Source: Aurelia coerulea
Taxonomy: Eukaryota; Cnidaria; Scyphozoa; Semaeostomeae; Ulmaridae
NCBI GenBank assembly: GCA_039566865.1
Contig: CM076949.1
Span: 1,798,001 to 1,862,000, forward strand
DNA: 64,000 nt
Direction: 5' to 3'
The position numbers and the translations under genes were made by a program. Below the pieces are notes generated by a model. That model ran no database searches, was not told the origin of the DNA, and saw only the letters and a list, made by a program, of their open reading frames with translations. Positions 1 through 11,213 of the stretch are shown here, piece after piece. Each line of letters begins with the position of its first letter. The first letter of the stretch is position 1.

Positions 1-403
1 AAAAATGATTCGAGCATGTTAACAAAAACAGATTCATCTTGAACGTAACTCAAACTTTATAGAATTGTGGATTCTGTTGTTCAATTCACAAACCTTCATC
101 TGTTGCATTCAATCTTTGTTTGGTTTCTGATGGCCTGTTTCATGTAGCGATAGACGTCTAAGTGTCTCATCACTGCCATTACAAGTGCAGCAAGGGAACT
201 ATGCAAACTAGAGCAACTTCACGATGTCATTCCTCTTTAACTTGTTTCATTGGCTAAAGCCCCCTTGATTAGAAAGTTCGATAACTTTGAATGTTCGGGA
301 ATGTTGTTAAATTTCTTCGACTTGATGTTAGTTTTCTGCTATTACAAAATATTGATATAAGGCTTACATTAATTCTTCACTTGATTCGACTGCTGCCAGC
401 AAT

Positions 404-3400
404 TTATTTACTTTCGAGCGAAAATGGTGGAATTCGAACATCAAACATTGTTCCCTCTGGTTTTTCCATTCGATATGTACCCCTAAAAGAAAAAATGTCT
501 AAGATTTGCAAAGGGATCTTGAAGGATACTATACTAGATTCTGTCTCATATCAGATGTCAGGTCAGGGTTGCAATGAGTTGAAAGATGTCACGAGTGCAA
601 ATCGTTTTATTGTTGATTTAGGTAAGTAAAATGCCTGACATCTTTTGTGAAACAGAATTACAAAGAAAAGAACTATTTACGATAAAGGACTTGGTGGTTG
701 CTTAGTACATAGCTGAAGTCTCAATAGATCTTAATCAAAGCGACCACTTTCATAGCCTGCGTGCAGACTCAACTATTGGAGTCTGCACGCAGGCTACCAC
801 TTTCATGGATGAAGCATAAAGTTAATTCGAGTAGATTTCTGTTCAACTGATCAGAAAGGTCTTGATCACCATATAATAACAGATGTACTAATAACAATAA
901 CAATATAATAATATGATAACATAATAATAAAATCAAAGAATCGTTTGAAAGATTGGTGATTTGTACAAATGGTCGTAATAATTCAACAATTCCAGTAAGA
1001 AGATTTTGTCGTTGAACATCAAAAGAATAGCCTGGGAATCTCACTTCTTTTCAGGGAATCAGTAGAGTCTGCACGCAGGCTACAAAAGATGGGCAGAGCA
1101 ACAAAAAGTGTCTTCAATGCCATCGTTTGTTGAGCACATTGGGTTTATATGGTATCCCTAAAATTATGCTTGAATTTATGGAAATTTAACTTGCTGAGAC
1201 CAACCTTAAGTAATACAGCTCCATTCGACACAGCAAAACAACGATGTTTAAACTAGGCCTTTAAGAAATCAAAAGATGTTTTATCAAGTGATCGATCACT
1301 TGACTTGAAAATGGGTGTAAACAAACCATAGCCGATCAGAAGATCAGATTCTTCTGAATAAGATTGCAAATTTTCTGCTTGCCAAAAAATAAACAAATGG
1401 TATCGCACAAACAAAACACATACGAGTCACATAATCTAGAAATGCTCAACAAAAGTTGCTGTTCGTATGGAGAAGTGCAGAACATTTTTCTGCACTCTGA
1501 GACGAGAAGGACCAAAACTAGCACCAGACCAGACAACATTGATGTTTGCTCATTAAACAAATGCTTGGTAGGTAAACAAATTTTTGTCTCAAACTCACCA
1601 CATATGTCCGCTCGGTGCTTGCAATGAAACATGGCTGCTGTATTGAAATGCAGGTTGACGTGGAGATAATACTGGTTCTTGTCCAACTACGCCTCTTCCT
1701 CTTACAGTTTCGAGTGTCCCTGATAAGCTGAATATTCTCCAATGTCTCTCGCGTAGTTGTACAGTGTCGACACCCATGTTCTCTAGCCTTATACTGTATC
1801 GCCACTGTAATCAAGAGATCATTAAAAAGCGCATGATAATTCGATCGTCAGCTCGTCAGTCGTGAAATTGCGCGAATAAAGGAAATCAACGTACGTTGCA
1901 TGAATTATTTCGCTTTCCATAGAATATTTCATTTTTTATTAACTTCAAAAACCACGAATTCCTCTCCCAAACGCAGACAAATAGCAGCAGATATACTGCA
2001 AATAAAGATACTTTCTTTGGGTTTGCACCCCGTAGAATCAGCCAGTGTAATCAGATTTTCCAAAACCATCAAATGTATTTAGCCTAAACATGTTACGGTC
2101 AAGATATAATATGACCCACGCCCTTCATTTTCTAAAATCTTGTACAACCCCTTTGCCATAGTAGCCATGGCATATTATGACTTTGTGGGACATAGTCCAG
2201 GAAAATAAATACCTTGCTTCACTGTCATGAGATTTTGGAACACCAGCAGGAAAACGGAGTTTCACTATGAAGCGGAGGGCAAGAACGACAATAAAAAGAA
2301 TCATGTTCATGGTATTTGATATCTATTCCATTAACAAATCCATTATCAATCCATATGAGATTATTTCTCAAGAATTAAAATTCTGTTACATATCACAAGA
2401 CAATTTGAATAACAAGAAGCATTTTTAATATCGTGGTAAATTTCTCCCAAAAAAGTGGACGCCAAGGGACAACCAAAAACAGCGCCGAAACGCTTTAGAT
2501 TATTCATTCTGTGATGCGTTGAAACCGCCCACGATGTTTAATTCATACTTTTAACCGTAACGAGGCAGGGATGCAATGGTTGGGTTAATCAGATTGCATA
2601 ACTGACACAAAATTTCAATGTATTCACTTACCCAAAAGCTTTGCGTTTTCTGGACATTCTAAGAGAAAATTAAAACTATTGGAGAAGCATGTTAACAAAA
2701 ATTACACAGAGAATCGTTTGCAGTACTAAAGTAAATACTATTGATTCATATACAGGTATCTCACTGAACGTTTTCTGGCAACTCTTAGGCCCAGTTTAAA
2801 CATCGTTTTTGTTTTTGCCGTGTTGAATTTAACCTGCCGTTTTAAATAGATAAAACGGTAGGAGTTCACCAGCTCTATGGAATCAAACGGCAGAAAAACG
2901 ACTTGATTTAAACTTCGTATTTCTGCGGCGTTTAAATAATCAATTTTAAACCATGGTCCGCAGTTTCATCGTGTGATATTTATGCATTTCGAAGAATGGC
3001 ATTTTAACAATTTTAATTTGAATCCGACACAGCAAAACAAACGAAGTTTAAATCAGATTTCTAGACACTTCAGATTCTGCCGTTTTTAACACAGTTCGAT
3101 TCGACACGGCAAAAAACGATGTGTAAACCAGGATTTAATTAATTGCTCTTTAAATTTCCGTTCCACAGCTTCACAATAACAAATAAATTACTATCTCGGT
3201 TGGTATAAATAATCAATTTGCAACCCTTCAACTCTATTCTAAAAACCACTAGTTTCATCTACTCTTCCTAAACAGAGAGGTCTTCATTGGGATGTAAGTC
3301 AAATGCGTCAATAGCTGCACAGATATTAGCTAAGAATGAAAAATAATATCAGAAGAATGTAAGGTATCAGCTTCAAATACATGAAACTTACCCTTGACCC

Positions 3401-6400
3401 CATGAAAAATGGAATAACCGTTACTCGAATATTTTCTGTTGTTTCACGATGAACATCTGACAGTTCCAACCATTTGTGATTTTTCCCATGCCAGTTTCTT
3501 AAAGCTTCACTTGCACCAAACGAAGGAACTGAAAATAAATTGGAATGTTTTCTTTTTATACCGGTATACCGTAAAAGCTCTATTAAGCCCACGAGGGGCT
3601 TATTTAATTTTGGACACTTTTTATTCCTTTTTTGCACCACGTTTTGCGGTTTAAACATACAATTTTACGTGTTAAAGACATGAATTCGACAAAGTTTTGT
3701 CCTAAAACACATCAAAATTAACATGCAAACTTGTTTAGCTCAATAAATGGAGAATCTTTGGTAACCTCTGGAATTTTATATAAGTAGGGGGGGGCTTACT
3801 AGAGAGGGGGCTTAATAGAGCTTTTACGGTATGTATATATTCCAAATAAAACTTTACAATACATATTACGAGCTACATTACTTACAAAATTACTCTACAA
3901 TACTACTAGGATGATCCAACCTGGGGAGCAAATGGCTATGTCTTCCCCGCTGCCATGAAGTAAAGATAATAAAAGAAAAAAGCTACTTTAACCACACGAT
4001 AATTCCTACAAACAAGTTACAAAACAGGGTGGCTTATGAAGGGATGGGGTAAATGACTGCAGAGCTTCATTCGAATCGACCAGTTTCATGGATAAAATGT
4101 AGCGTAAGTTTAAGAATATGTCTATTCAGTAAATTGGGGAAACCTTTATCCCCATACAATAGAAGTTAGGTCACAAAGCTTCATTTGCAAGATTTACATA
4201 TCCAATGCAGATTCACATATACTATGGCATAGATTCCTTTGAGGAGGTCTATTCTTTTGTACAACAAGGCAAGGGCAGAGCAACAAGAGGTGTTCCGTAT
4301 CTTCAATACCATTATTTGTCGGACACATAGGATTTTTTTTTTTTTTTTTTTTCATATCCATTAAAAAGTTACAATACATAAATACAAGCTACGCTACTTA
4401 CAGAATTACTTCACAATACTACTCGGACGATACCCCGAGGAGCAAAAGACTATGACTACCCCGGGGCCATAGACACAGAGGTTAAAAATAAACTACTATA
4501 GTCTGTCTCAAATTACATGCCACGAGAAATGTCTGCGATCAATTCGAATTTAAGAAGGGTGGTTTAGGTATCATCGCAACTACTGCGTGGCATCTAATTT
4601 GAGGTAGACTTTAAAAATACACGACTAAAAATAAAAGAAAGGGAAAAAGGAACATGGGACATGGGACACATAGGATTTGTGGTATCTTTAAAATTGTGTT
4701 AAATTTGTGAAAATTTAACTTGCTGAGACCGACTCTAAGTTGAGACAGACAGATGAAAATCTAGTAGGAGGTTTACGCTTAAGGTGGATCTGCTTTTAAG
4801 GTGGCTCACAACTGCAAATTTCAAAATCACGAAATAGCGATAAGGTGGCTCATTACCAAGTAAAAATAAGTTCAAAACACGCACAAAACAATAGGTTAAG
4901 GTGGCTCGCTTTGCAAATTTGCTAGAAAATGATATCTTTGTTCATTAAAAATATACCTCTATCAGGATCATGTATTAGAAATCTCTCAAATAATTCATGC
5001 TGGATTGGTTGATCATCAGTTGTCGTATAAGGTAGCACATCTTCGTGGTTCACATAGTCAAGGCCTGGAAAGATGGTAACTTGAATGTAAATATATGAGG
5101 TAACTTAAGGACTTTTAGTGCACAAAAAAGTGATGCCAATAACACGAAGAACGAATCAAAAGTTTTCTTGCACAGTGTCCTGTTGAATTTAGAAAGTTTT
5201 ACAAATAAGGTAACTTGAACGTAAATATATGAAGTAACTTGGACCTTTAGTGCACAAAAGGGATGCCAATAACAAAGAATAAATCAAAGTTTTCTCACAC
5301 ATTGTCGTCTTGAATTTAGAAAGTTTTACAAGTAAAAGAAATGACTTGAAAAATTCTTGTGCTGACTTTAAGCACTAAAGAGTAATTTGCACCAAAAACA
5401 CAGCAATGAAATTATTAAAGCAATAATTCAAACACCTCTTTCACTCATACCTGGTATAGCATATAAGGAGGTGTCCTTTTGGTTTCCAAGAAAAGTGACT
5501 GCTTCTGGCTGAGCTCTCTTTATAAAAGAATGAAAAGACTTAAGATTATAGTAAAGTCTTTTAACAATTCACTTCTATATTAACAACAAAGTTTTCTCCA
5601 AATAGTTCTTTCTTCTCTGCTCCATAAAGTTCCTAAAGATTGTTCACTAAAGATACATAATGAGATCATGTTTTTTTGGGACTGTCAGGATGTGCAGCAC
5701 ATCTTCGCAATTCCCTCTAAACAAATGGCAGTAAATCTGGATATCATATGTGATCTACTTTTAGAATTTATGAGCATTTTTTCAAGAGGCTGCATGACAA
5801 GAAGCAGCAAGGACCATGTTGTCAAGCTTAACATTTTTAATGAAATTTTGAAGGGAATTATAAAAAGCAACTTAATTATGAATTTTTGAAAGATCCTATT
5901 TTCATCATATTTAGCTAAAATTGCGCTTACAATATAGGGGCAGTCTCGTTGATCAATCAGAGACTGGTAGTAAATTGCAGTCTCCCCTTTCAACTCACGT
6001 CCCACAGGTGAGGACAGTTCATCATCACTATCTGTACTTCCATCAACAGCTGCTGGTCCGGATAAAACTTCATTGTTGTTGTCCCTGAAAATTGAACGAA
6101 TGAAATATGACAATTTGAGCAAAGAGAAGTCTTGAAAATATTCTAATCATCAACATTCAAAAGTTAGAAAAGTTCCAGAAACAAGAGTGCTCTTGCTACT
6201 AAAGTAGCAAATGTCTATCAAAAGATAGGATGGGTGGGTCAAAATATTTTGAAAGATGCCTGACATGCCTTACACACATTCAAATGACAAGAACTCCAGA
6301 ATTCTTTATAATCTAATGAGAATTCTTGAGTCATTTGAAGATTGCCATTTTTCAAAATGAATGCAGAATGGTAAATACAGTAGACTTCTCTATAAATATG

Positions 6401-8077
6401 GACTTGCCCAAGTCGTTTTGTGACTTGGGCAAGTCCAATATAAATAGGACAAAAAGAAACAGTCAGACACAGCATTGTTTCCAAGATTGTTTCTTTGGCT
6501 ATTTATTGTTCACGGCGCCTGTGCCACATCAATTTCAATGGGATATTTTTAGATTTATTTGCTCTTTGCAAATGCAAGATTTTAACCTTGCACAAACCCT
6601 TTCAGCAATAAGTCTCAAGAAACTAAAATATTCTGAAGAACTTTTGGGAGTTCTTTGGAAGTAAAACCATATTAATTTGCAAAAGGCATATATTATATAT
6701 TATCTCCCAATGATTACAACTTACACTGAAGCTCATATGATTTATAGTCAGCCAAAAGTTTTCAGGTGATTGTGAAACTATTCATAATTCTGGGCAAAAA
6801 ATAGGCACCAAGGTTTGCTTCAAAAGGATTTTTCCCATTCCAATAGCAGGTGGGCTAGAAAACTACAAAAAGGTTGTGCTCAAATATTTTTCAGTTGGTT
6901 ATCCTTGATTTTGAATTCACAAATAGATTCCTTACGTGTCATCAATTGCTTGACTCTGTAGATCTCTGTCATATAACTTGGCTACCCAAGGAAACAAGAT
7001 AACCCCTCTGTATCCAAAAACTCTGTGCAGAAAGAGCTGAAATGACAAAAACCAAGCGATTCAGAGACAATGGATGGTTGTAGATATTTCTAAGAAATAT
7101 TTATAGTTAGGTCCAAATATCTGAATTGATAATGAAAAGCCCACCATTTAGCAGAGAAAAGAAACGTGTTCCAGACTCCTTTGCTAAATAGCTAAGAGGT
7201 TATATATACTACTTGTATTTACATCAAAGGCTAAATGTTAAGTGGCTTTTAGAAATTTAACAATGGACAAATTCTGAGGAAATGTCCCACTCCTCATCAG
7301 TTTTTGAGCTCATTGCTAAACAAATTTAGAATTTGCTCACTGACAAAATATCAAAACAAGATGTCTTCCCTTTGAACAGCTCCAGACAGCAGCAAAGAAT
7401 ATACTGAGTCAAAATTGGAAAGCATGCAGGTCTGTTTCACTTCCATGGGTGCATTGAGAGAATTTTGGGACTTAACAATCAGCCTCTTTATTCTTTTGCT
7501 GTTCCACAAGGTAAGGATCAATAACCGATGAACAGAATTATTGCCTTAATTTCCCTTTGGACAGTGGCGGCGTCAGCCTCAAAGAAGTGTAGGGGACAAA
7601 GGATAATGGGGGTCTGACCAGGCCCTTTTCATACTCAGGAAATACCGTTTATTTGTCTATCAAACTCTAAAGATACCTACCTAACCCTTCCTTAGACATT
7701 TTCTTAAAGACAAATGACGGATATATAGCACCTAGTTTAAAAATAGAACAAAAGATGGCTTAGTGCTTTCATTTGTCCAATTGATTTGCTAATCTCTCGA
7801 TATCATCAAATACAATGGAATACAATAGGTTATATTTAGATTACCCAGGCCCCTGATTTAAATCACCTTATATCTCCGTCATTTGTCTTTAATGGATTTA
7901 GATGAATTGGAAGAGTGACCTCAGAGAAAAGTGGGGGGAGGGGACTTATCCCCCATTCCCCCCTGTGGCTCCGCCACTCCCTTGGGAAATTAAACAAATA
8001 CCAACTTCACTCATACCTGACCAGCTTCATATTTCCCTTGTGTTTTTGGTCTCTCAAAACGACCAACTTCAGATAGC
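404..8077 (-). CDS. POLDIP2: POLDIP2 (polymerase delta-interacting protein 2), nine exons, 5' exon missing
   Basis: Exons in transcript order are 8077-8017, 7036-6936, 6084-5931, 5517-5451, 5064-4957, 3528-3392, 2658-2632, 1804-1599 and 482-404, with the stop at 404-406. All have AG acceptors and GT donors, and the phases agree at every junction (940 nt, about 313 codons). The N-terminal half is a YccV/HspQ-like hemimethylated-DNA-binding domain (HRVFGYRGVILFPW, YYQSLIDQRDCPYI, LYAIPGLDYVNHEDVLPY). The C-terminal half is an ApaG domain (DVHRETTENIRVTVIPFFMG, LRERHWRIFSLSGTLETVRG, SGHMWGTYRMEK, FDVRIPPFSLES). Vertebrate POLDIP2 is about 368 aa, so only the N-terminal mitochondrial targeting exon is missing. 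It was not found; it may lie upstream of 8077, beyond the hAT insertion. From the family: it binds the polymerase delta p50 subunit and PCNA, acts with PrimPol, and is found in mitochondria and nucleus. The gene looks intact and functional. Confidence 0.93.
753..1082. repeat. Short palindrome family ending TAGCCTGCGTGCAGAC, with flanking solo end
   Basis: A perfect 18-bp stem around a short loop occupies about 754-797, and a second matching end lies at 1063-1081. The same terminal sequence recurs at 30140-30190, 34011-34096 and 62850. This marks a small dispersed MITE family. The block lies in the last intron of POLDIP2. Confidence 0.6.
1083..1262 (-). mobile_element. LINE 3'-end remnant followed by a solo MITE end
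   Basis: The block at 1085-1200 matches the block at 4260-4735 (the shared phrase includes AATTTAACTTGCTGAGACC). That second block encodes a LINE-type C-terminal zinc knuckle on the minus strand. At 1215-1258 there is one end of the MITE family seen complete at 2789-3132 (CAAAACAACGATGTTTAAAC). It is too decayed to code. Confidence 0.45.
1805..2631. other. POLDIP2 intron, no gene seen
   Basis: This is intron between the microexon and the WRYSIRLEN exon. No coding similarity or clear repeat boundary was recognised. Confidence 0.5.
2632..2658 (-). CDS. POLDIP2: POLDIP2 27-nt microexon
   Basis: Nine codons (NVQKTQSFW) lie between a TTCTCTTAG acceptor and a GTAAGT donor. The exon is needed to join MGSR (exon ending at 3392, phase 0) to WRYSIRLEN (exon starting at 1804, phase 0). 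The result, SRNVQKTQSFWWRYSIRLEN, aligns with the strand of the ApaG domain that ends in YWWRY in other animals. Without this exon the ApaG fold loses a beta strand, though the frame is kept. Automated gene finders are likely to miss it. Confidence 0.85.
2789..3132. mobile_element. MITE, roughly 340 bp, with inverted ends
   Basis: The left end GCCCAGTTTAAACATCGTTT and the right end AACGATGTGTAAACCAGG are inverted copies. They are followed inward by further inverted matches (GCCGTGT/ACACGGC). A related solo end lies near 1215-1258. It has no ORF and is non-autonomous. It sits in a POLDIP2 intron next to the microexon. Confidence 0.7.
3568..3831. mobile_element. MITE with perfect ends ACCGTAAAAGCTCTATTAAG
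   Basis: The left end ACCGTAAAAGCTCTATTAAG and the right end CTTAATAGAGCTTTTACGGT are perfect inverted copies flanked by TA. A truncated relative with the same left end and interior lies at 24069-24250 in a T-box intron. TA flanks suggest a Tc1/mariner-type origin. No ORF. Confidence 0.75.
3835..4735 (-). mobile_element. Two nested or adjacent LINE 3'-end fragments
   Basis: The segment 4194-4379 (minus) reads CPTNNGIEDTEHLLLLCPCL, the C-terminal zinc-knuckle signature of non-LTR retrotransposons. Two similar 3'-terminal stretches (near 3850-3960 and 4370-4480) share ACAATACTACT and GGGGAGCAAA motifs. A third relative is at 47700-47800. A run of 22 T at 4331-4352 looks like an inserted poly(A) tail. 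These are dead copies inside a POLDIP2 intron. Confidence 0.65.
4736..4956. other. POLDIP2 intron with short AAGGTGGCTC repeats
   Basis: The motif (T)AAGGTGGCTC occurs four times between about 4780 and 4920 at irregular spacing. No coding content was seen. Confidence 0.5.
5065..5450. repeat. Degenerate tandem duplication of about 120 bp in a POLDIP2 intron
   Basis: The text GGTAACTT..ACGTAAATATATGA..GTAACTT..GACCTTTAGTGCACAAAA..GATGCCAATAACA recurs at about 5085-5205 and 5208-5330. It is intronic and non-coding. Confidence 0.6.
6120..6935. other. POLDIP2 intron with a local hairpin
   Basis: A short inverted repeat at about 6400-6440 (GACTTGCCCAAGTC and its copy) accounts for the small ORFs here. 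No gene or known element was recognised. Confidence 0.4.
7562..7978. mobile_element. hAT-like MITE, about 417 bp
   Basis: The left end is CAGTGGCGGCGTCAGCC and the right end is GGCTCCGCCACT, imperfect inverted copies of a common hAT terminus. Flanks CCCTTTGGA and CCCTTGGGA differ at one base and may be the aged target duplication. It lies in a POLDIP2 intron and has no transposase. Confidence 0.65.
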
Positions 8078-9047
8078 CTTGAAAAAAAATCCTTGAAATA
8101 AGAACTTTCAATAAAATGCTACAGAAAGAAAAAGTTGTAGGTTAATAGTATGCTTTTGTAACAGTTAAAGAGCCAGGGTCACCATGGGTCTTTGCATACC
8201 AGGTTGGAAAACTTGCATTCAGTTGCAACTATGAAACTGCATCAAACTCGCTACTCGCACCTATAATAAAAGGTTCTCACACGTGAGAAGAAAAGAACTA
8301 CAACTGTTAATATTGGATCTCTAGCAGCTTTTTAAAGTCTACTCGCAACTCGCACCTTCAAATTTGTTTCATTCGCTACTACGCGTAGCCCAAATCACGC
8401 ATGTTTTCCAACCTGGTTTGTAGGCAAGCTCCAGGGTCTTTGCAGACAATTCCAGATTGTCTGGAAATCATATCTGGCCTAAAACTGTTTATTTGTCAAT
8501 GAGGCAGCAGTTGAGGTGACAAAACAGTTCAAGTAAAGTAAACATTTTTTTAGTTCAACTACTGCAATATGGATCCATGCATGAATTCTGCTTTGGCCAA
8601 ACCTGATCTTCAGGAGATGGTGGTCTAAAATTTCAGCCTGCCCCGCACCCCGCCAAGAATCCTATCATGGCATGCACGAAAAGAACGAGAGTAGTTTATT
8701 TAATCACCCTTCATTTAACTATTCTCAACTACTCTAGGCTGTCCATGGCCAAACTTATCTGCCTTGCATTTCAATGGCTTGTTCAAAGTGTTGCGAGTGT
8801 TTATTAGTGGGCCTATCATTTTGGCACTTTTAAGTGCATCACATGCCAGTGGCGTGCTGGCAGGGGGGGCAGGGGGGGCAACTGCCCCCCCTGCTGGTCG
8901 AGTTTGAGGGGCGCCAGAGAAAACGTCTATTTTAGGGGGCGCCGAAGGCGCCCTCGTCAAATAGTTAGTGAACGAAGAGAACCTTTTGAAACATCGCAAT
9001 GATACTAGGATATCAAATGGAAACTCAAAGAAGGCGCTGTTTAATAC

Positions 9048-9598
9048 CGGGTGTCCCAAAAAAATGTATACATATTTGGTTGACTCCAGCGATGTGAATT
9101 TAGCTTTAATCAATGGCTAATCACTCTCAAAATGTTCCTCGATAGTTAACTTGAACATGGATACCTCGTTTGTTGGTATTGGTGCTTTGAGAGCAGAAAT
9201 ATCAATCTTAAAAGCTCAAATTTGCGTCCTCTTGCAAACCAGAGCTTTGGCCTTTTCAAATTCCTGAACCACATCGAAATTAAGAACTGAAATTAGTGAA
9301 AAATTAAGAAACATCCTAATGGGTGACTGGGGGAGGGGGGGTGACTTCTGGAAAACGTAATAATACAAGATCTAATATTGTTAAAATTTTATCAAGGCTC
9401 TCGTTGATGTATACATTAAGGCATATTTGAGCTTTCAAGATTGATATTTCTGCTCTCAAAGCACCAATACCAACAAACGAGGTATCTATGATCAAGTTAA
9501 CTATCGAGGAACATTTTGAGAGTGATTAGCCATTGATTAAAGCTAAATTCACAGCGCTAGAGTCAACCAAATCCGTATACATTTTTTTGGGACACCCG
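9048..9598. mobile_element. Foldback element nested in the hAT element
   Basis: Arms of about 200 bp are inverted copies starting CGGGTGTCCCAAAAAAATG at 9048 and ending ATTTTTTTGGGACACCCG at 9598. Shared interior text includes CTCGATAGTTAACTTGA and its complement. A diverged second copy is at 53335-54065. The terminus resembles mariner-type ends, but the superfamily is not certain. Confidence 0.75.
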
Positions 9599-9619
9599 TT
9601 ACTTCTCACGTCATTATCT

Positions 9620-10226
9620 TTTATTTCATAAATCATTGCGTATCTATGCAAGAGACCAGCCAAACAGAAAACGAACCAACGAGTACATGAGGGCTATGAT
9701 GATTATGATGAAGATTTTGATTGGCCAGGTGCGATACACAGAAAGCAAACTGACGAAAAGAGCAAGCTGCCATCCTTTTCTGGTGCCTTGCAGCTGCTAT
9801 GTCATCCCACGTACCATCTCATGGATGCATATCCCATCTTAGGGCACGTTTATGCTATTGCAATTGTCATTCCTGTGAGCTCATCAACCGCTGAGCATTC
9901 GTTTTCCACGTCGCGTATACGCTCAACGATGGTTCAAGAGCTCCTTGAGGGCCTTCTGATGATGGTGTTTGGAAAAAAAATTTCTCTCCCTTGACAAAGA
10001 CGAGCTCATTGACAGTTTAGAATTAGAAAGAAGTTTTCGAGAACTTTCAATAGCATTTTATCATGAAAAAGTGGCATTGACTTGCTTCCCTTGCAAAGAA
10101 AATCTGTATTGGTATGAACAAATGAACTGGAATAGACGAATTCAGCTAACGCCGCTATCACTTGGTCAATGGGACTCATACCATTACTCTTACAAAGTAT
10201 TTACCCATCAAATTGCTAGAATTTAG
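9620..10226 (+). pseudogene. hAT transposase C-terminal remnant
   Basis: Reading frames shift between 9636-9842, 9788-9994 and 9969-10226. The middle frame holds IPVSSSTAEHSFSTSRIRST, the conserved hAT C-terminal dimerisation motif normally followed by MxxxRL. The upstream zinc finger and catalytic domain are absent. It is frameshifted and dead, and belongs to the element bounded at 8847 and 10674. Confidence 0.75.
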
Positions 10227-10682
10227 CTTTCAACCAATAAAGACAACAACTGTTGTAATTGCGATTTAGACAGCTGTTGTTGTTGCATCCAAAAAAACGG
10301 TTGATACGGCCTAGAGTTCTCATAGCTGCGATGGATCTATTTTGTTTCTACCTAGAGAGGAAGATTACTGCTTGAAAGGTATATTGTCTGTGATGGGTAG
10401 GTCAGGAAAGCATTATTTTTCGTACTAAAAGGTTACTTTTCAATGTTTAAGCTCCAAGCGATTTTGTTGTGTGTACGAGAACTCCCGCTTGTTTACGCCG
10501 TTTTGAAACAGGGGACCCACTTCATAAGAGTAATGGTACGAGTCCCTATTGAGCAACTGATATCAGCAAATCAAAGAACACGGGGAAACAAGGGACAATA
10601 AGTCATAAGTCTAGAAAGGGGCGCCAAATTGACCTATTGCCCCCCCCTGCGATCTCATCCCCAGCACGCCACTGTCACATGC

Positions 10683-11043
10683 ACACTGTGCAAAGCTTTA
10701 CAACATTCAGTTGATGATAAAAATTCACCCTCTATAATCTACTATATCGGAGAGTGCAGAACGTATATAAGCATAAATTCATCATACCGCGTGCTGAAAC
10801 ATCGCACAAAGTGGACTGTTGGGAGTACAAACAAAATCTTTCTTGAGCTATTCAGCGCCATTTTGTTTTTGAATTGAATTTGACGCCATCAACAATTCAA
10901 TTCAATAATTTCAGTTTTCACCTCCTTTTCGTTGAAGCCTCGTACCTACCGTAATCAAAAAAACTGTTAATCATGTTAAGAAAGTGCTGTATCGCCTGGT
11001 TTTGATGACAGTACCATTTCTCAATTCTTTGTAATGTAATTAG
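10683..11043. other. Intergenic, no gene seen
   Basis: No conserved coding segment or RNA was recognised between the hAT element and the TIR composite to its right. Confidence 0.4.
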
Positions 11044-11213
11044 CCCCCCGGGGGGGGGGGTACTTGACTAGGGAAGTGACGGGGGTGTGCGGAAAACCTC
11101 TCCACACCCTCGTGGTTTTTCGTGGTTTTTCTCAGAGTCCTCCTCAGCGTCAACACTGAGCACAGCTATTAAGCGTGCAAGACTCAATGCATCTATTGTT
11201 TATTGTTATCCTT

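Larger units (their letters stand above)
8847..10674. mobile_element. hAT transposon, internally deleted, 1828 bp, perfect 14-bp TIRs and 8-bp TSD
   Basis: The ends CAGTGGCGTGCTGG (8847-8860) and CCAGCACGCCACTG (10661-10674) are perfect inverted copies. Both sides are flanked by the identical octamer TCACATGC (8839-8846 and 10675-10682), the hAT hallmark. G-runs and C-runs follow each end. Inside, 9788-9994 keeps a piece of the hAT dimerisation domain. A second foldback element is nested at 9048-9598. It is non-autonomous and lies 5' of the found part of POLDIP2, perhaps in its first intron. Confidence 0.9.

Noticed and set aside
8715..9113. 132-codon minus-strand ORF
   Set aside because: It crosses the hAT terminus and target duplication and is made of low-complexity end sequence (GGAVAPPAPPAS).
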